Shown: in pieces, positions 1-8,497 of the stretch | Position numbering within the stretch: the stretch's first letter is position 1 | How the letters are laid out: every line of letters starts with the position of its first letter | Assembly: GCF_934643405.1 (NCBI RefSeq) | Contig: NZ_CAKUCL010000002.1 | Span: forward strand, 12,557-76,556 | Direction of reading: 5' to 3' | DNA from: an uncultured Actinoplanes sp. | GTDB taxonomy: Bacteria > Actinomycetota > Actinomycetes > Mycobacteriales > Micromonosporaceae | Length of the DNA: 64,000 bases | Position numbers and translations under genes: made by a program | Notes under the pieces: generated by a model | Told to the model about the DNA's origin: nothing | Seen by the model: only the letters and a program-made list of their open reading frames with translations | The model's database searches: none

Positions 1-2
1 GG

Positions 3-116
3 CCGGCGATGACCGAGACCGTGGACGGTCCGGCGTTCACCGCCGACCTCAGCGAGGTCTGGCCCGGCCCCCGGCGGCTGCGCGGGGAGCTGGCCAAACA
101 CCTCAAGTCGGACTAG
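3..116 (+). CDS. C-terminal end of an unidentified protein (partial)
   Basis: Only the last 37 codons are inside the window, in frame from base 3 to a TAG at 114-116. The visible tail is polar, with a basic run (RRLRGELAKHLKSD) at the very end and no membrane segment. I cannot assign a family from so little. The TAG overlaps the stop of the facing gene by four bases (CTAG, 113-116), so the two genes converge with no room for a terminator. Confidence 0.5.
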   Translation, partial: PAMTETVDGPAFTADLSEVWPGPRRLRGELAKHLKSD

Positions 117-904
117 AAGTCTCCACCGAAGTCGCCGCCGAAGTCTCCGCCACCGAAGTCGCCGCCACCCCAGTCGCCGCCTCCGCCGCTGAAGTCACCG
201 GCGTTGTCGCCACCGAAGTCGCCGGCGTTGTCGCCGCCGAAGTCCTGCTGGGCGTCCTGGAAACCGTCCTGGTATCCGTCGCCGTACATGCCGGGATCGC
301 CGAAGGCGGGTGAGAACAGCGCGTCGAACAGCAGCAGGCCGCCGAGCGCGCCGGCGCCGGCACCGAGCGCCGTCTTCCAGACGGGCGTCGAATACCACCC
401 GGCGGGCACCGGACGGCCCTGGACGCGGCCACCCGGGTAGTAGTACGGCGTGTCGGAGCCCGGCTGCGGACCAGCCTTGTAGTGCTGGCCCTGCACGGTG
501 ACCTCACGCTCGCGGGTCAGCTGACCGACGCCGGCCGCGCTGGCCAGCGGGGGCAGCTCGGGACCGGGGTCGATGCCCATCGCGGTGCGGGCGGCCCGCA
601 CATACTGAAGACCCTCGAGCGCGGACTCGCGGGCCAGCTCGAACTGACGGACGGTGTTCGCCTGCTGCAACTGCCCGCCGGCCGCGTTGTACCGCTCGCC
701 GGCGTCGGCCAGGGCCTGCGCGACGGCATGGTCGGAGCTGCCGTGCAGGGTGGTCAGCTGGCCGCCGAGACGCTCATACCACCGCTGGGCCTCGGCGCGC
801 GCGTCCTCCAACCGGGTCTGCTGGGCGTTCGCCCCGCCGCGACGCATCAGCACGATCACGAGAAGGACGACGATCACGATGCCCAGAATCAGGAACACGC
901 TCAT
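113..904 (-). CDS. Membrane-anchored protein with Gly/Asp/Phe-rich repeat tail
   Basis: About 263 residues from the ATG at 904; a TTG seven codons upstream is possible but less likely. Residues 3-20 form one strongly hydrophobic N-terminal anchor. An Ala/Glu-rich helical region follows (about 27-110). A Pro/Tyr-rich linker and a Gly/Ala/Leu-rich hydrophobic stretch (about 179-197) come next. The last 45 residues are a low-complexity tail built from GGDF/GDNAGDF units. I recognise no enzyme motif. The overall plan resembles small actinobacterial membrane proteins with glycine-rich tails, often annotated only as hypothetical. The gene is divergent from rmuC, with 54 bases between starts. Function unknown. 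Confidence 0.75.
   Translation of the reverse strand: MSVFLILGIVIVVLLVIVLMRRGGANAQQTRLEDARAEAQRWYERLGGQLTTLHGSSDHAVAQALADAGERYNAAGGQLQQANTVRQFELARESALEGLQYVRAARTAMGIDPGPELPPLASAAGVGQLTREREVTVQGQHYKAGPQPGSDTPYYYPGGRVQGRPVPAGWYSTPVWKTALGAGAGALGGLLLFDALFSPAFGDPGMYGDGYQDGFQDAQQDFGGDNAGDFGGDNAGDFSGGGGDWGGGDFGGGDFGGDFGGDF
118..245 (-). repeat. Short tandem repeats encoding the GGDF-type tail
   Basis: On the plus strand the units read GAAGTC(G/T)CCGCC with variants and a GTTGTCGCC interruption, arranged in 9-30 base steps. They encode the Gly-Asp-Phe tail of the anchored protein. The DNA periodicity suggests expansion by slippage. Confidence 0.6.
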
Positions 905-958
905 GTTCCCAAGGTACCCTCGCAAATCTCGTCATACCCGTCTGGCAATCTGCCGGAT

Positions 959-2098
959 GTGACCGTCTCGACCGTGGCCGTGGTGCTCCTCTGTCTGGCG
1001 GCCGGTGCCGCCCTCGGCTGGCTGGCCGCCCGGCTGCGCGCGGCCGCCGACATCGCCCGTCTCGAGGCCACGGTGCAGGCCCATCGCGAGGGTGAGGAGC
1101 GTCTGGAGCAGTCGCTGCGCTCCCTGTCGTACGAGGCGACCGCGCAGTCCCAGGAGGCGGTGGCCCGCGCGATCGGCCCGCTGCACGAGACGCTTCAGCG
1201 GTACGAGCGGCGGGTCACCGAGCTGGAACATGAGCGCGTCGACGCGTACGCCGAGCTGCGCGAGCAGGTGCGCTCCATGAGCACCGTCTCGGGCGAGCTG
1301 CGCACCGAGACGAAACAGCTGGTCGCGGCGCTGCGCGCGCCGCAGGTGCGAGGCCGGTGGGGCGAACATCAGCTGCGGCGGGTGGTGGAGGCGGCGGGGC
1401 TGCTCGAACACTGCGATTTCGCCGAGCAGGTCACCGCGGCGACCGACGAGCAGACCGTACGGCCTGACCTCGTGGTGCGCCTGCACGGCGGCCGGACGAT
1501 CGTGGTCGACGCGAAAGCGCCGCTGGAGGGCTATCTCGCCGCCATGGAGGCGCGCGACGAGCGCTCCCGCGACGCGAGCCTCGATCAACATGCCCGGCAC
1601 CTGCGCGGGCACATCGACGCGCTGGCCGCCAAGGAGTACTGGACGGCGTTCCCGCCCTCGCCCGACTTCGTGGTGCTGTTCGTGCCGGCCGACCCGTTCC
1701 TGGACGCCGCGCTCCGGCACGACCCGGCGCTGATGGAGCACGCGTTCCGGCGCAACGTCGTGCTGGCCACCCCGGCCACGCTGGTCGCGATGCTGCGCAC
1801 GGTGGCGTATTCGTGGCGGCAGGAGGAGCTGGCCCGCAACGCGGTGGCCGTGCACGCGCTGGCCCGGGAGCTCTACGGACGGCTCGCCACGCTCGGCGAC
1901 CACGTGGGCCGGCTCGGCGCCGCGCTGGGCGGGGCCGTCACGGCGTACAACAAGGCAGTCGGCTCGTTGGAGGCGCGGGTGCTGGTGAGCGCCCGCAAGC
2001 TCGCCGAGATGGGCGTCTCGGACGACGAGATCCCGGTGCCGCCCCAGGTCGAGGTGGCGCCCCGGCAGCCCCAGGCCCCGGAGCTGCTGGAGAACTAG
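959..2098 (+). CDS. rmuC: DNA recombination protein RmuC
   Basis: 379 residues from GTG 959; the open frame runs further upstream, but only antisense to the divergent gene. Residues 4-25 are a membrane anchor, followed by a long coiled coil (about 30-120). The RmuC core (about 125-350) contains family-typical stretches such as RGRWGEHQLRR, VVDAKAPLEGYL and VLFVPADPFL. RmuC proteins are nuclease-fold, membrane-tethered proteins that limit DNA inversions; the catalytic role is inferred from the family. The TAG at 2096-2098 shares four bases (CTAG) with the stop of ispH on the opposite strand. Confidence 0.92.
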   Translation: MTVSTVAVVLLCLAAGAALGWLAARLRAAADIARLEATVQAHREGEERLEQSLRSLSYEATAQSQEAVARAIGPLHETLQRYERRVTELEHERVDAYAELREQVRSMSTVSGELRTETKQLVAALRAPQVRGRWGEHQLRRVVEAAGLLEHCDFAEQVTAATDEQTVRPDLVVRLHGGRTIVVDAKAPLEGYLAAMEARDERSRDASLDQHARHLRGHIDALAAKEYWTAFPPSPDFVVLFVPADPFLDAALRHDPALMEHAFRRNVVLATPATLVAMLRTVAYSWRQEELARNAVAVHALARELYGRLATLGDHVGRLGAALGGAVTAYNKAVGSLEARVLVSARKLAEMGVSDDEIPVPPQVEVAPRQPQAPELLEN

Positions 2099-3075
2099 GC
2101 CTCAGCGAGCGAATCAGACGCTGCTCTCTTCATGTCGCGGCGCAGCTCGGCGGGCAGCGAGAAGGTGAGGCGCTCCTCGGTCGTGGTGAACTCGGTGACC
2201 TCGCCGAAACCGCGCTCGGCCAGGTGCGCCAGCACGTCCATGACCAGGTCCTCCGGGACGCTGGCGCCGGACGAGACGCCGACCGTCGTGGCGCCCTCCA
2301 GCCACTCGTCGCGGATCTCCGCGGCGTAGTCGACCAGGTGGCCGGCGCGGGCGCCGGCGTCCAGCGCCACCTCGACCAGGCGCACCGAGTTCGACGAGTT
2401 CGTCGAGCCGACGACGATCACCACGTCGCACTCGGGGGCGATCTCCTTGACCACGTGCTGGCGGTTCTGCGTCGCGTAGCAGATGTCGTCGCTGGGCGGC
2501 GACTGGAGCAGCGGGAGCTTCGTCTTGAGCCGGGCCACGGTCTCCATCGTCTCGTCGACCGACAGCGTGGTCTGGGACAGCCACACCACCTTCGACGGGT
2601 CGCGCACCACGACCTCGTCGACCGAGCCGGGGCCGTCGACGAGCTGGATGTGCTGCGGCGCCTCGCCGGAGGTGCCGATGACCTCTTCGTGGCCTTCGTG
2701 GCCGATCAGGAGGATGTCGTAGTCGTCGGCGGCGAACCGCTTCGCCTCCTGGTGGACCTTGGTGACCAGCGGGCAGGTCGCGTCGATCGCCTTGAGGTTG
2801 CGCTGCTTGGCCTGCTCGTGCACCTCGGGCGCCACGCCGTGCGCGGAGAACACGACGGTCGATCCCTCGGGGACCTCCTCGTTCTCCTCCACGAAGATCG
2901 CGCCGCGCGCCTCGAGGGTGCTCACCACGTGTTTGTTGTGCACGATCTGCTTGCGCACGTAGACCGGGGCGCCGTACAGCTTCAGCGCCTCCTCGACGGT
3001 CTGCACCGCACGGTCGACGCCGGCGCAGTAGCCGCGCGGCTTGGCCAGCAACACACGCTTACGAGGTTCGGTCAC
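2095..3075 (-). CDS. ispH: 4-hydroxy-3-methylbut-2-enyl diphosphate reductase
   Basis: 326 residues, GTG start. IspH is an iron-sulfur enzyme that makes IPP and DMAPP in the last step of the MEP isoprenoid pathway. The three cluster cysteines are visible at C17 (RGYCAGVDRAV), C101 (DATCPLVTKVH) and C199 (DDICYATQNRQ), with the substrate-pocket histidine regions VHNKHV (about 46-49) and SAHGV (79). Length and motif order match the LytB/IspH family. It faces rmuC with a shared CTAG stop. A cis-prenyltransferase and a geranylgeranyl-reductase-like protein that would use its products lie about 11 kb away. Confidence 0.97.
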   Translation of the reverse strand: MTEPRKRVLLAKPRGYCAGVDRAVQTVEEALKLYGAPVYVRKQIVHNKHVVSTLEARGAIFVEENEEVPEGSTVVFSAHGVAPEVHEQAKQRNLKAIDATCPLVTKVHQEAKRFAADDYDILLIGHEGHEEVIGTSGEAPQHIQLVDGPGSVDEVVVRDPSKVVWLSQTTLSVDETMETVARLKTKLPLLQSPPSDDICYATQNRQHVVKEIAPECDVVIVVGSTNSSNSVRLVEVALDAGARAGHLVDYAAEIRDEWLEGATTVGVSSGASVPEDLVMDVLAHLAERGFGEVTEFTTTEERLTFSLPAELRRDMKRAASDSLAEA

Positions 3076-3116
3076 CCGGCCATGGTACTCAGCCGCGGAC
3101 TCGTCATACTCCTGCG

Positions 3117-3647
3117 ATGGACACCCCCATCCGTGCGGCTCGATGGGCTCCCGCCGTCCGGCTGGGGCGCTGGCTGCTCGGCGCGCTGAGCCTGGTCGGC
3201 GGCCTCTCGTGGATTCTGCTGGTGCAGCACAGTCCCGACCCGGCCGCCGATCTCGTGGCCGGGCTGGTCCTGGCGGCGGCCGGGCTGGTGCTGCTCATGC
3301 CGCACCGGATCACGCTGCCGCGGCGGGCCACCACGATCGCCATGGCGGTGTCCGCGCCGGCCGGGACCGTCGCCGGACTGCTGGCGCGCAGGACGCAGAC
3401 CTGCTGCTCGTACGCGTACGTGGTGGACCGCGGCTGGCCGCTGCGCTGGGCACAACGGGCGGCCTTCGCCAGCGATCCGGACGTGGCGCGGCGGATGTCC
3501 TCCTCGGCGAACTGGACGGTCGATCTGCCGTCCGTCGCCGCCGACCTGCTGGTCTGGGGGTACGCGGGAATGTTGCTGGTGGTGGCCCTCGTGCTGGTGC
3601 GGCGGGTGCGCGAGGGCCGGGAGGCGAGTCGGCCGATTCGCCCCTGA
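3117..3647 (+). CDS. Small integral membrane protein, unknown
   Basis: 176 residues from ATG 3117, divergent from ispH (41 bases apart). Four hydrophobic segments can be seen (about 17-36, 45-61, 70-90 and 147-165). Between the third and fourth lies a soluble loop with a CC pair (QTCCSYAY) and a Trp-rich stretch. I recognise no family motif. It precedes a second small membrane protein on the same strand, then xseA. Confidence 0.7.
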   Translation: MDTPIRAARWAPAVRLGRWLLGALSLVGGLSWILLVQHSPDPAADLVAGLVLAAAGLVLLMPHRITLPRRATTIAMAVSAPAGTVAGLLARRTQTCCSYAYVVDRGWPLRWAQRAAFASDPDVARRMSSSANWTVDLPSVAADLLVWGYAGMLLVVALVLVRRVREGREASRPIRP

Positions 3648-3678
3648 TGGCCCGGCTTCCGGCGGAATACTCGGACAC

Positions 3679-4191
3679 ATGAGCGACGCCCCGGCCGGCG
3701 AACCGGGACTTCTGGACTCGGCCGTCACGACCGTCCGGCTGATCCTGGGCTGGGCGTGCGCCGCGATCGGCGCGCTGAACCTCGCGATGGGCGCGGCGGG
3801 CACCGCCTACCTGTTGTTCCACGTGATGCTGCTGGTGACCGCGCTGGGGCTGCTGGGCTGGGGCCACTTTCGCCCGGAGCCCCGGCGGGTGATCTGGTCG
3901 GTGGCGGCCACCGTGTTCGGCCTCGGGGTTGCGATCAGTACGGCGTTTCCGCGCGACGACGGGCACGGCCTGCCCTTCGCGATGGTTGCCGAAGGCGGGC
4001 GGCTGGACGCCGTACTGCTGGGAGCCGATCTTGTCTTCTGGGCCTGTGCCGGGTTCCTCGTGCTCGCCGTCCTCACGCTGCTGCTGCCCGCTCCGCGCCC
4101 GGCCGGCGCGCCGCTGAACCCGACGCACGCGGAGCCGCACCCGGCCGACGCCCCGGTGCCGCGCGACGAAAATGTCGGGGGCCTTCCGTAG
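3679..4191 (+). CDS. Small four-TM membrane protein, unknown
   Basis: 170 residues from ATG 3679. There are four predicted membrane spans (about 17-40, 43-62, 71-90 and 110-136) and a short Pro-rich cytosolic tail. It sits 31 bases after the preceding membrane gene and ends 9 bases before xseA, so it is probably co-transcribed with xseA-xseB. No catalytic residues or family motif recognised. Confidence 0.7.
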   Translation: MSDAPAGEPGLLDSAVTTVRLILGWACAAIGALNLAMGAAGTAYLLFHVMLLVTALGLLGWGHFRPEPRRVIWSVAATVFGLGVAISTAFPRDDGHGLPFAMVAEGGRLDAVLLGADLVFWACAGFLVLAVLTLLLPAPRPAGAPLNPTHAEPHPADAPVPRDENVGGLP

Positions 4192-4200
4192 TCTGGCCGG

Positions 4201-5439
4201 GTGAGTGAGCCAGAGCCGTCGGCGCAGACGCCGAAGAGCACCGCCGACGACCCGTGGCCCGTGCGCGTGGTCAGTCAGAAGGTCGGCGCCTGGATCGCCA
4301 AGCTCGGCTGGGTCTGGGTGGACGGGCAGGTGGCCCAGATCAGCCGGCGGCCCGGCTCGACCGTGGTGTTCCTGACCCTGCGCGACCCGTCGGCCGACCT
4401 CAGCCTCACCGTCACCGCCCATCGTGACGTGCTCGACGCCGGCGCTCCCGAGCTGGCCGAGGGCGCCCGGGTCACGATGCACGCGAAGCCCGAGTTCTAT
4501 CCGAGCCGCGGCACGCTGAGCCTGCGGGCCGACGAGATCCGCCAGGTCGGCCTCGGTGAGCTGCTCGCCCGGCTGGAGCGGCTGAAGAAACTGCTCGGCG
4601 CCGAGGGGCTGTTCGCCCGCGAGCGGAAACGACGGCTGCCGTTCCTGCCGCACCGCATCGGCCTGATCACCGGCCGGGCCAGCGCCGCCGAGCGCGACGT
4701 GCTGATGAACACGCGACGCCGGTGGCCGGCCGTCGACTTCCGGGTGGTCAACGTGCCGGTGCAGGGCCCCACGGCGGTCCCGCAGATCATCGAGGCGCTC
4801 AAGCTGCTCGACGCGGACGAGACGATCGACGTCATCGTGATCGCCCGGGGCGGCGGCAGCGTGGAAGATCTGCTGCCCTTCTCCGACGAGGCACTGTGTC
4901 GGGCCGTGTTCGCCGCGCGCACGCCGGTGGTCAGCGCGATCGGCCACGAGACCGACGTGCCCCTGCTGGACTACGTGGCCGACCTGCGCGCCTCCACGCC
5001 GACCGACGCGGCCAAGCGCATCGTGCCCGACCTGGCCGAGGAGCGGCAGCTGATCGACGTGGCCCGCCGCCGGCTGGAACGCGCGGTGCTCACGATGATC
5101 GAGCGCGAGGAGCATCGCCTCGAGTCGTGGCGGTCGCGGCCCTCCCTGGCCCGTCCCGAGCTGCTGATCGACCAGCGCGCGGCCGAGGTGGGCGCGCTGC
5201 GCGACCGGGCGGGCCGCAACCTCGACCACCGGCTGCGCCGGGCCGACGACGATCTGCGGCACACCCTGGCCCGGCTGCGGGCGTTGTCGCCGGCGGCGAC
5301 CCTGCAGCGCGGTTATGCGATCGTCCAGCGCGACGACGGCCAGGTGGTGCGGGCGGCGACCGACGTCAAGGCGGACGATCTTGTGCGGGTGCGTCTCGCC
5401 GACGGCGAACTTCGAGCAGAGGTACGGGAGAACGAGTGA
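4201..5439 (+). CDS. xseA: Exodeoxyribonuclease VII large subunit
   Basis: 412 residues from GTG 4201. XseA is the catalytic subunit of the ssDNA-specific exonuclease VII. An N-terminal OB-fold region (about 18-115) is followed by the family core with ITGRASAAERD (about 153-163), the IARGGGSVEDLLPFSDE block and SAIGHETDVPLLD. A long helical region ends in LQRGYAIV. The stop TGA (5437-5439) overlaps the GTG of xseB by three bases, the usual translational coupling of this pair. Confidence 0.96.
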   Translation: MSEPEPSAQTPKSTADDPWPVRVVSQKVGAWIAKLGWVWVDGQVAQISRRPGSTVVFLTLRDPSADLSLTVTAHRDVLDAGAPELAEGARVTMHAKPEFYPSRGTLSLRADEIRQVGLGELLARLERLKKLLGAEGLFARERKRRLPFLPHRIGLITGRASAAERDVLMNTRRRWPAVDFRVVNVPVQGPTAVPQIIEALKLLDADETIDVIVIARGGGSVEDLLPFSDEALCRAVFAARTPVVSAIGHETDVPLLDYVADLRASTPTDAAKRIVPDLAEERQLIDVARRRLERAVLTMIEREEHRLESWRSRPSLARPELLIDQRAAEVGALRDRAGRNLDHRLRRADDDLRHTLARLRALSPAATLQRGYAIVQRDDGQVVRAATDVKADDLVRVRLADGELRAEVRENE

Positions 5440-5645
5440 CCGACGAGAAACTGAGCTACGAGCAGGCCCGCAGCGAGCTGGCCTCGGTGGTCGAGCGGCT
5501 GGAGCAGGGCGGCAGCTCGCTGGAGGAGTCGCTGGCGCTGTGGGAACGCGGGGAGAAGCTGGCGGACATCTGCCAGCGGTGGCTCGAGGGGGCCCGGGAG
5601 CGTATAGACGCTGCCCGGGCCGCCCGCGCGGATGCCGAGAGTTAG
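5436..5645 (+). CDS. xseB: Exodeoxyribonuclease VII small subunit
   Basis: 69 residues from GTG 5436, overlapping the end of xseA (GTGA). The sequence has the expected short helical hairpin: a YEQARSEL start, VVERLEQGGSSLEESLALWERGE spread over residues 15-37, and a basic/acidic tail. XseB binds XseA and is needed for exonuclease VII assembly. Its TAG (5643-5645) shares the bases TTAG with the stop of the convergent lipoprotein gene. Confidence 0.93.
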   Translation: MTDEKLSYEQARSELASVVERLEQGGSSLEESLALWERGEKLADICQRWLEGARERIDAARAARADAES

Positions 5646-6469
5646 CTGTTCAGCGAGCTGTAGACCGGCTCGGGCATCTCCTGCACCGATCCGGTCGGCT
5701 TCTCCTGAGCCTTCTGCTGGCCGTAACCGGAGATCTGCAGCGTCCACTTGCCCGCGGGCGTGTCACCCGACTTCGGCATGTCGACCTCGAACGACGAGAG
5801 GCGGCCCTGGTCGTCGAGGGCCGCGCTGAACGGGACCGAGGTGGCGCCGGTGCTCTTGATGTCGTCGGCGGACAGGAAGCCGTCGTCGCCGGTCACCTTC
5901 GTCGCGTCGATCGTGCCGGTGATGGTGTGCTCATCGCCCTGCGCGGTCGCCACCGCGCCGACCATGTCCGTGACGCCCGTGATGTCCCCATCGGACAGGT
6001 CGAGGCTCAGGTCCTTGGCGGCGTCGCCCTTGACCTTGTTCTTGTCGAAGTGCATCCAGGCCTTGCCGCTGAACATGTCGGACAGCATCATCAAGCCCTT
6101 GACCTGGGGATCGTTGGGGTCGGCACCCTGGAGCTGGGCGCCGAAGTCCAGATCCTTGACGGTGATCTTCACCCAGCTGTCCGGGTCGACGAGGCGCACC
6201 TGGTACGCCCCCTCGCCGTCGGCCGTCTTGCTGGTGAAGTCCAGCGAGGCCGACTTGCTGGGCAGGTGGATCGCACCGGTCCCGTCGATCTCCGGTGTCT
6301 TGGCGGTGAAGGCAAAGTTGCCGTCCTTGAGAGCGGCGACCGATCCGGTCAGCGCCGCCTTCGGGTCCGCCGGGGCGGTGTCTTCGTCGTGGCCGGCGCA
6401 ACCGGACAGGGTGAGCCCGACCAGGCCGGACAGGGCGAGAGGAAGAAGGATCCCCCGATTCTGCATCAT
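5642..6469 (-). CDS. LppX/LprG-like lipoprotein
   Basis: 275 residues; M1 and M2 are both possible starts. A lipoprotein signal peptide ends in the lipobox L-S-G-C with C24 as lipidation site. The mature part is a single beta-rich domain with alternating polar and apolar residues. It resembles the actinobacterial LppX/LprA/LprF/LprG fold, which binds acylated lipids or carries them to the cell surface. That function is inferred from the family, not shown here. It lies downstream of the DUF4245 gene on the same strand (49-base gap), so the two may be co-transcribed. Confidence 0.75.
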   Translation of the reverse strand: MMQNRGILLPLALSGLVGLTLSGCAGHDEDTAPADPKAALTGSVAALKDGNFAFTAKTPEIDGTGAIHLPSKSASLDFTSKTADGEGAYQVRLVDPDSWVKITVKDLDFGAQLQGADPNDPQVKGLMMLSDMFSGKAWMHFDKNKVKGDAAKDLSLDLSDGDITGVTDMVGAVATAQGDEHTITGTIDATKVTGDDGFLSADDIKSTGATSVPFSAALDDQGRLSSFEVDMPKSGDTPAGKWTLQISGYGQQKAQEKPTGSVQEMPEPVYSSLNS

Positions 6470-6518
6470 GCCGCAGGACGTTAAATGATCTTGTCGGCCG
6501 CGAGCTGAACAGTTGATC

Positions 6519-7355
6519 TCAACTCAGCGACGTCGCCAGCTTTTCCAAATTGTCCACATCGGTCCGGCCGACGATCACGATCGTACGGTTCTGCTCGCCC
6601 AGCACCAGGGCCTTCTCGCCGGGCCGCGCGTCGTACACCCGCCAGACACCGCTCGCCGAGCGGAAGTTTCCGGTGGGCTTGGCGCCGGTGCTCAGCTCCG
6701 CGGGCAGCAGCGTGTCGGTCGGGACGCTGCTCTCGATCAACTGGATCGGGTCCTTGTCCGGGTCGACGTAGCCGAGCCGCAGGGTCGCGCCGTTCGGCGC
6801 GCGGGTGAAGGTGGCGCTGGAGGTGTGCCAGTCGTCGCCCAGGCCTTGCGGCACGGCGACCGGGAACAGCTTCGCGGCCTGCGCCTCCTGGATCGTCGGC
6901 GCCGGGTCGACGGTGATCGGGGCGTCGCCGCTGAGCAGGGTGCGGTACAGGATGAGCAGCAGCGCGATCGGCACCAGCAGCACCGCCAACGACATGATCA
7001 TGTCGCGCGGGCGGCGCTCCTGTCCCCGGGCGGCGCGAGACGCCGCCGCGGCCGGTGTCGCCTTCGCGGCCTCCGCCTGCGCAGCCGACCCAGCCTCAGT
7101 CTGGCCGGCTGATCCGGCCTCCGCCTGCGTGGCTGATCCGGCGTCCGCCTGCCCAGCTGATCCGGCTCCCGCCTGCGCAGCCGATCCGGCTCCCCCCTGC
7201 GCAGCCGATCCGGCCTCCGCCTGCGCGGCCGACCCCGCCTCCGCGCGGGCCGCTCGCCCGGCCGGCGCGTCCGCGGTCTGGCCGGCGTCTATGCCGGGAG
7301 CGCGGTCGGCGGCGGGTTGGTCGAGCGGGGCGGGCACAGGCGAGGCGGGTTCCAC
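6519..7355 (-). CDS. DUF4245 membrane protein with N-terminal octapeptide repeats
   Basis: 278 residues from GTG 7355. An Ala/Pro-rich cytosolic N-terminus carries seven 8-residue repeats (AGSAAQAE type, residues 40-95). A single TM helix (119-137) follows, then the DUF4245 extracytoplasmic domain (about 145-278), with VPQGLGDDWHTSSATF and a YVDPDKDP stretch. DUF4245 proteins commonly sit beside glpX in actinobacteria, as here; their function is unknown. The repeats are the unusual part. The exact start is uncertain because the N-terminus is low complexity. Confidence 0.75.
   Translation of the reverse strand: MEPASPVPAPLDQPAADRAPGIDAGQTADAPAGRAARAEAGSAAQAEAGSAAQGGAGSAAQAGAGSAGQADAGSATQAEAGSAGQTEAGSAAQAEAAKATPAAAASRAARGQERRPRDMIMSLAVLLVPIALLLILYRTLLSGDAPITVDPAPTIQEAQAAKLFPVAVPQGLGDDWHTSSATFTRAPNGATLRLGYVDPDKDPIQLIESSVPTDTLLPAELSTGAKPTGNFRSASGVWRVYDARPGEKALVLGEQNRTIVIVGRTDVDNLEKLATSLS
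7071..7238 (-). repeat. 24-bp tandem repeat in the DUF4245 gene
   Basis: Seven units of 24 bases encode the octapeptide AGSA-x-Q-x-x (variants ending AE, GG, AG, AD, TE). On the plus strand the core is CAGCCGATCCGGC(C/T)(T/C)CCGCCTG with point differences. Exact 24-base phasing points to tandem duplication. Confidence 0.8.
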
Positions 7356-7456
7356 CTACCCATTGTTAACCATGTCGCTGGGTCCTGACTTTGCGCGTCC
7401 GGGCATGTGAGGATCGGTGCACACCGAAGCCCCGCAACGTCGCGAGGAGGCGCACC

Positions 7457-8497
7457 ATGCCCGCCCGGGTTCCCCAGGATCTCGACCGCAACATCGCCCT
7501 CGACCTGGTCCGTGTCACCGAGGCCGCCGCCATGGCCGCAGGCCGCTGGGTGGGCCGCGGCGACAAGAACGGCGGGGACGGCGCGGCCGTCGACGCCATG
7601 CGCAAGCTGATCAACTCGATCCAGATGCGCGGCGTCGTGGTGATCGGTGAGGGCGAGAAGGACGAGGCGCCCATGCTGTTCAACGGCGAGGAGGTCGGCG
7701 ACGGCACCGGCCCCGAGGTGGACGTCGCGGTCGACCCGATCGACGGCACCACGCTGATGAGCAAGGGCATGCCGGGCGCGGTGGCGGTGCTCGCGGTCGC
7801 CGAGCGCGGGGCGATGTTCGACCCGAGCGCGGTCTTCTACATGGAGAAGATCGCGGTCGGCCCGGACTGCGCCGACGTGATCGACATCAACGCCGGCACG
7901 GCCGAGAACCTGCGCCGCATCGCCAAGGCCAAGCGCTCCTCGATCTCCGACGTGACGGTCTGCATCCTGGACCGGCCGCGCCACGCGCAGCTGGTCGACG
8001 AGGTGCGCACGGCCGGCGCCACCATCAAGTTCATCTCCGACGGCGACATCGCCGGCGCGATCTCGGCCGCCCGCCTCGAATCGGACGTGGACGTCCTGAT
8101 GGGCATCGGCGGCACACCCGAGGGCATCACGGCCGCCTGCGCGCTGAAGTGCCTCGGCGGCATGATCCAGGCGAAGCTGTGGCCGCGCGACGACGCCGAA
8201 CGCGAGAAGGCCCTGGCCGCCGGCCACGATCTGGACCGCGTGCTGACCACGGACGACCTGGTCACCGGCGACAACTGCTTCTTCGTGGCGACCGGCGTCA
8301 CCTCGGGCGACCTGCTCAAGGGCGTCCGCTACCGCTCGGGCGGCGCACACACCCAGTCGATCGTGATGCGGTCGAAGAGCGGCACCATCCGGGTGATCGA
8401 CTCCTACCACCGCCTGGAGAAGCTGGCCCTCTACTCGGCGGTCGACTTCGACGGCCACCTGCCCACGGTGCAGATCGGCGACGAGCCGATCATCTAG
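7457..8497 (+). CDS. glpX: Fructose-1,6-bisphosphatase class II
   Basis: 346 residues. The ATG at 7457 is chosen because GAGGAGG lies just upstream; the frame is open 66 bases further. GlpX removes the 1-phosphate of fructose-1,6-bisphosphate in gluconeogenesis. Metal-binding motifs are present: GEGEKDEAP (64-72) and DPIDGTT (93-99). GIGGTPEGITAA and CFFVATGVTSGD stretches also match the class II family. It is divergent from the DUF4245 gene and abuts the rhomboid gene tail to tail (TAG at 8495-8497, the facing TGA at 8500-8498). Confidence 0.97.
   Translation: MPARVPQDLDRNIALDLVRVTEAAAMAAGRWVGRGDKNGGDGAAVDAMRKLINSIQMRGVVVIGEGEKDEAPMLFNGEEVGDGTGPEVDVAVDPIDGTTLMSKGMPGAVAVLAVAERGAMFDPSAVFYMEKIAVGPDCADVIDINAGTAENLRRIAKAKRSSISDVTVCILDRPRHAQLVDEVRTAGATIKFISDGDIAGAISAARLESDVDVLMGIGGTPEGITAACALKCLGGMIQAKLWPRDDAEREKALAAGHDLDRVLTTDDLVTGDNCFFVATGVTSGDLLKGVRYRSGGAHTQSIVMRSKSGTIRVIDSYHRLEKLALYSAVDFDGHLPTVQIGDEPII

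Noticed and set aside
3310..5262. 650-codon minus-strand frame opposite xseA
   Set aside because: Shadow of xseA and the membrane gene; composition is typical of antisense frames in G/C-rich DNA.
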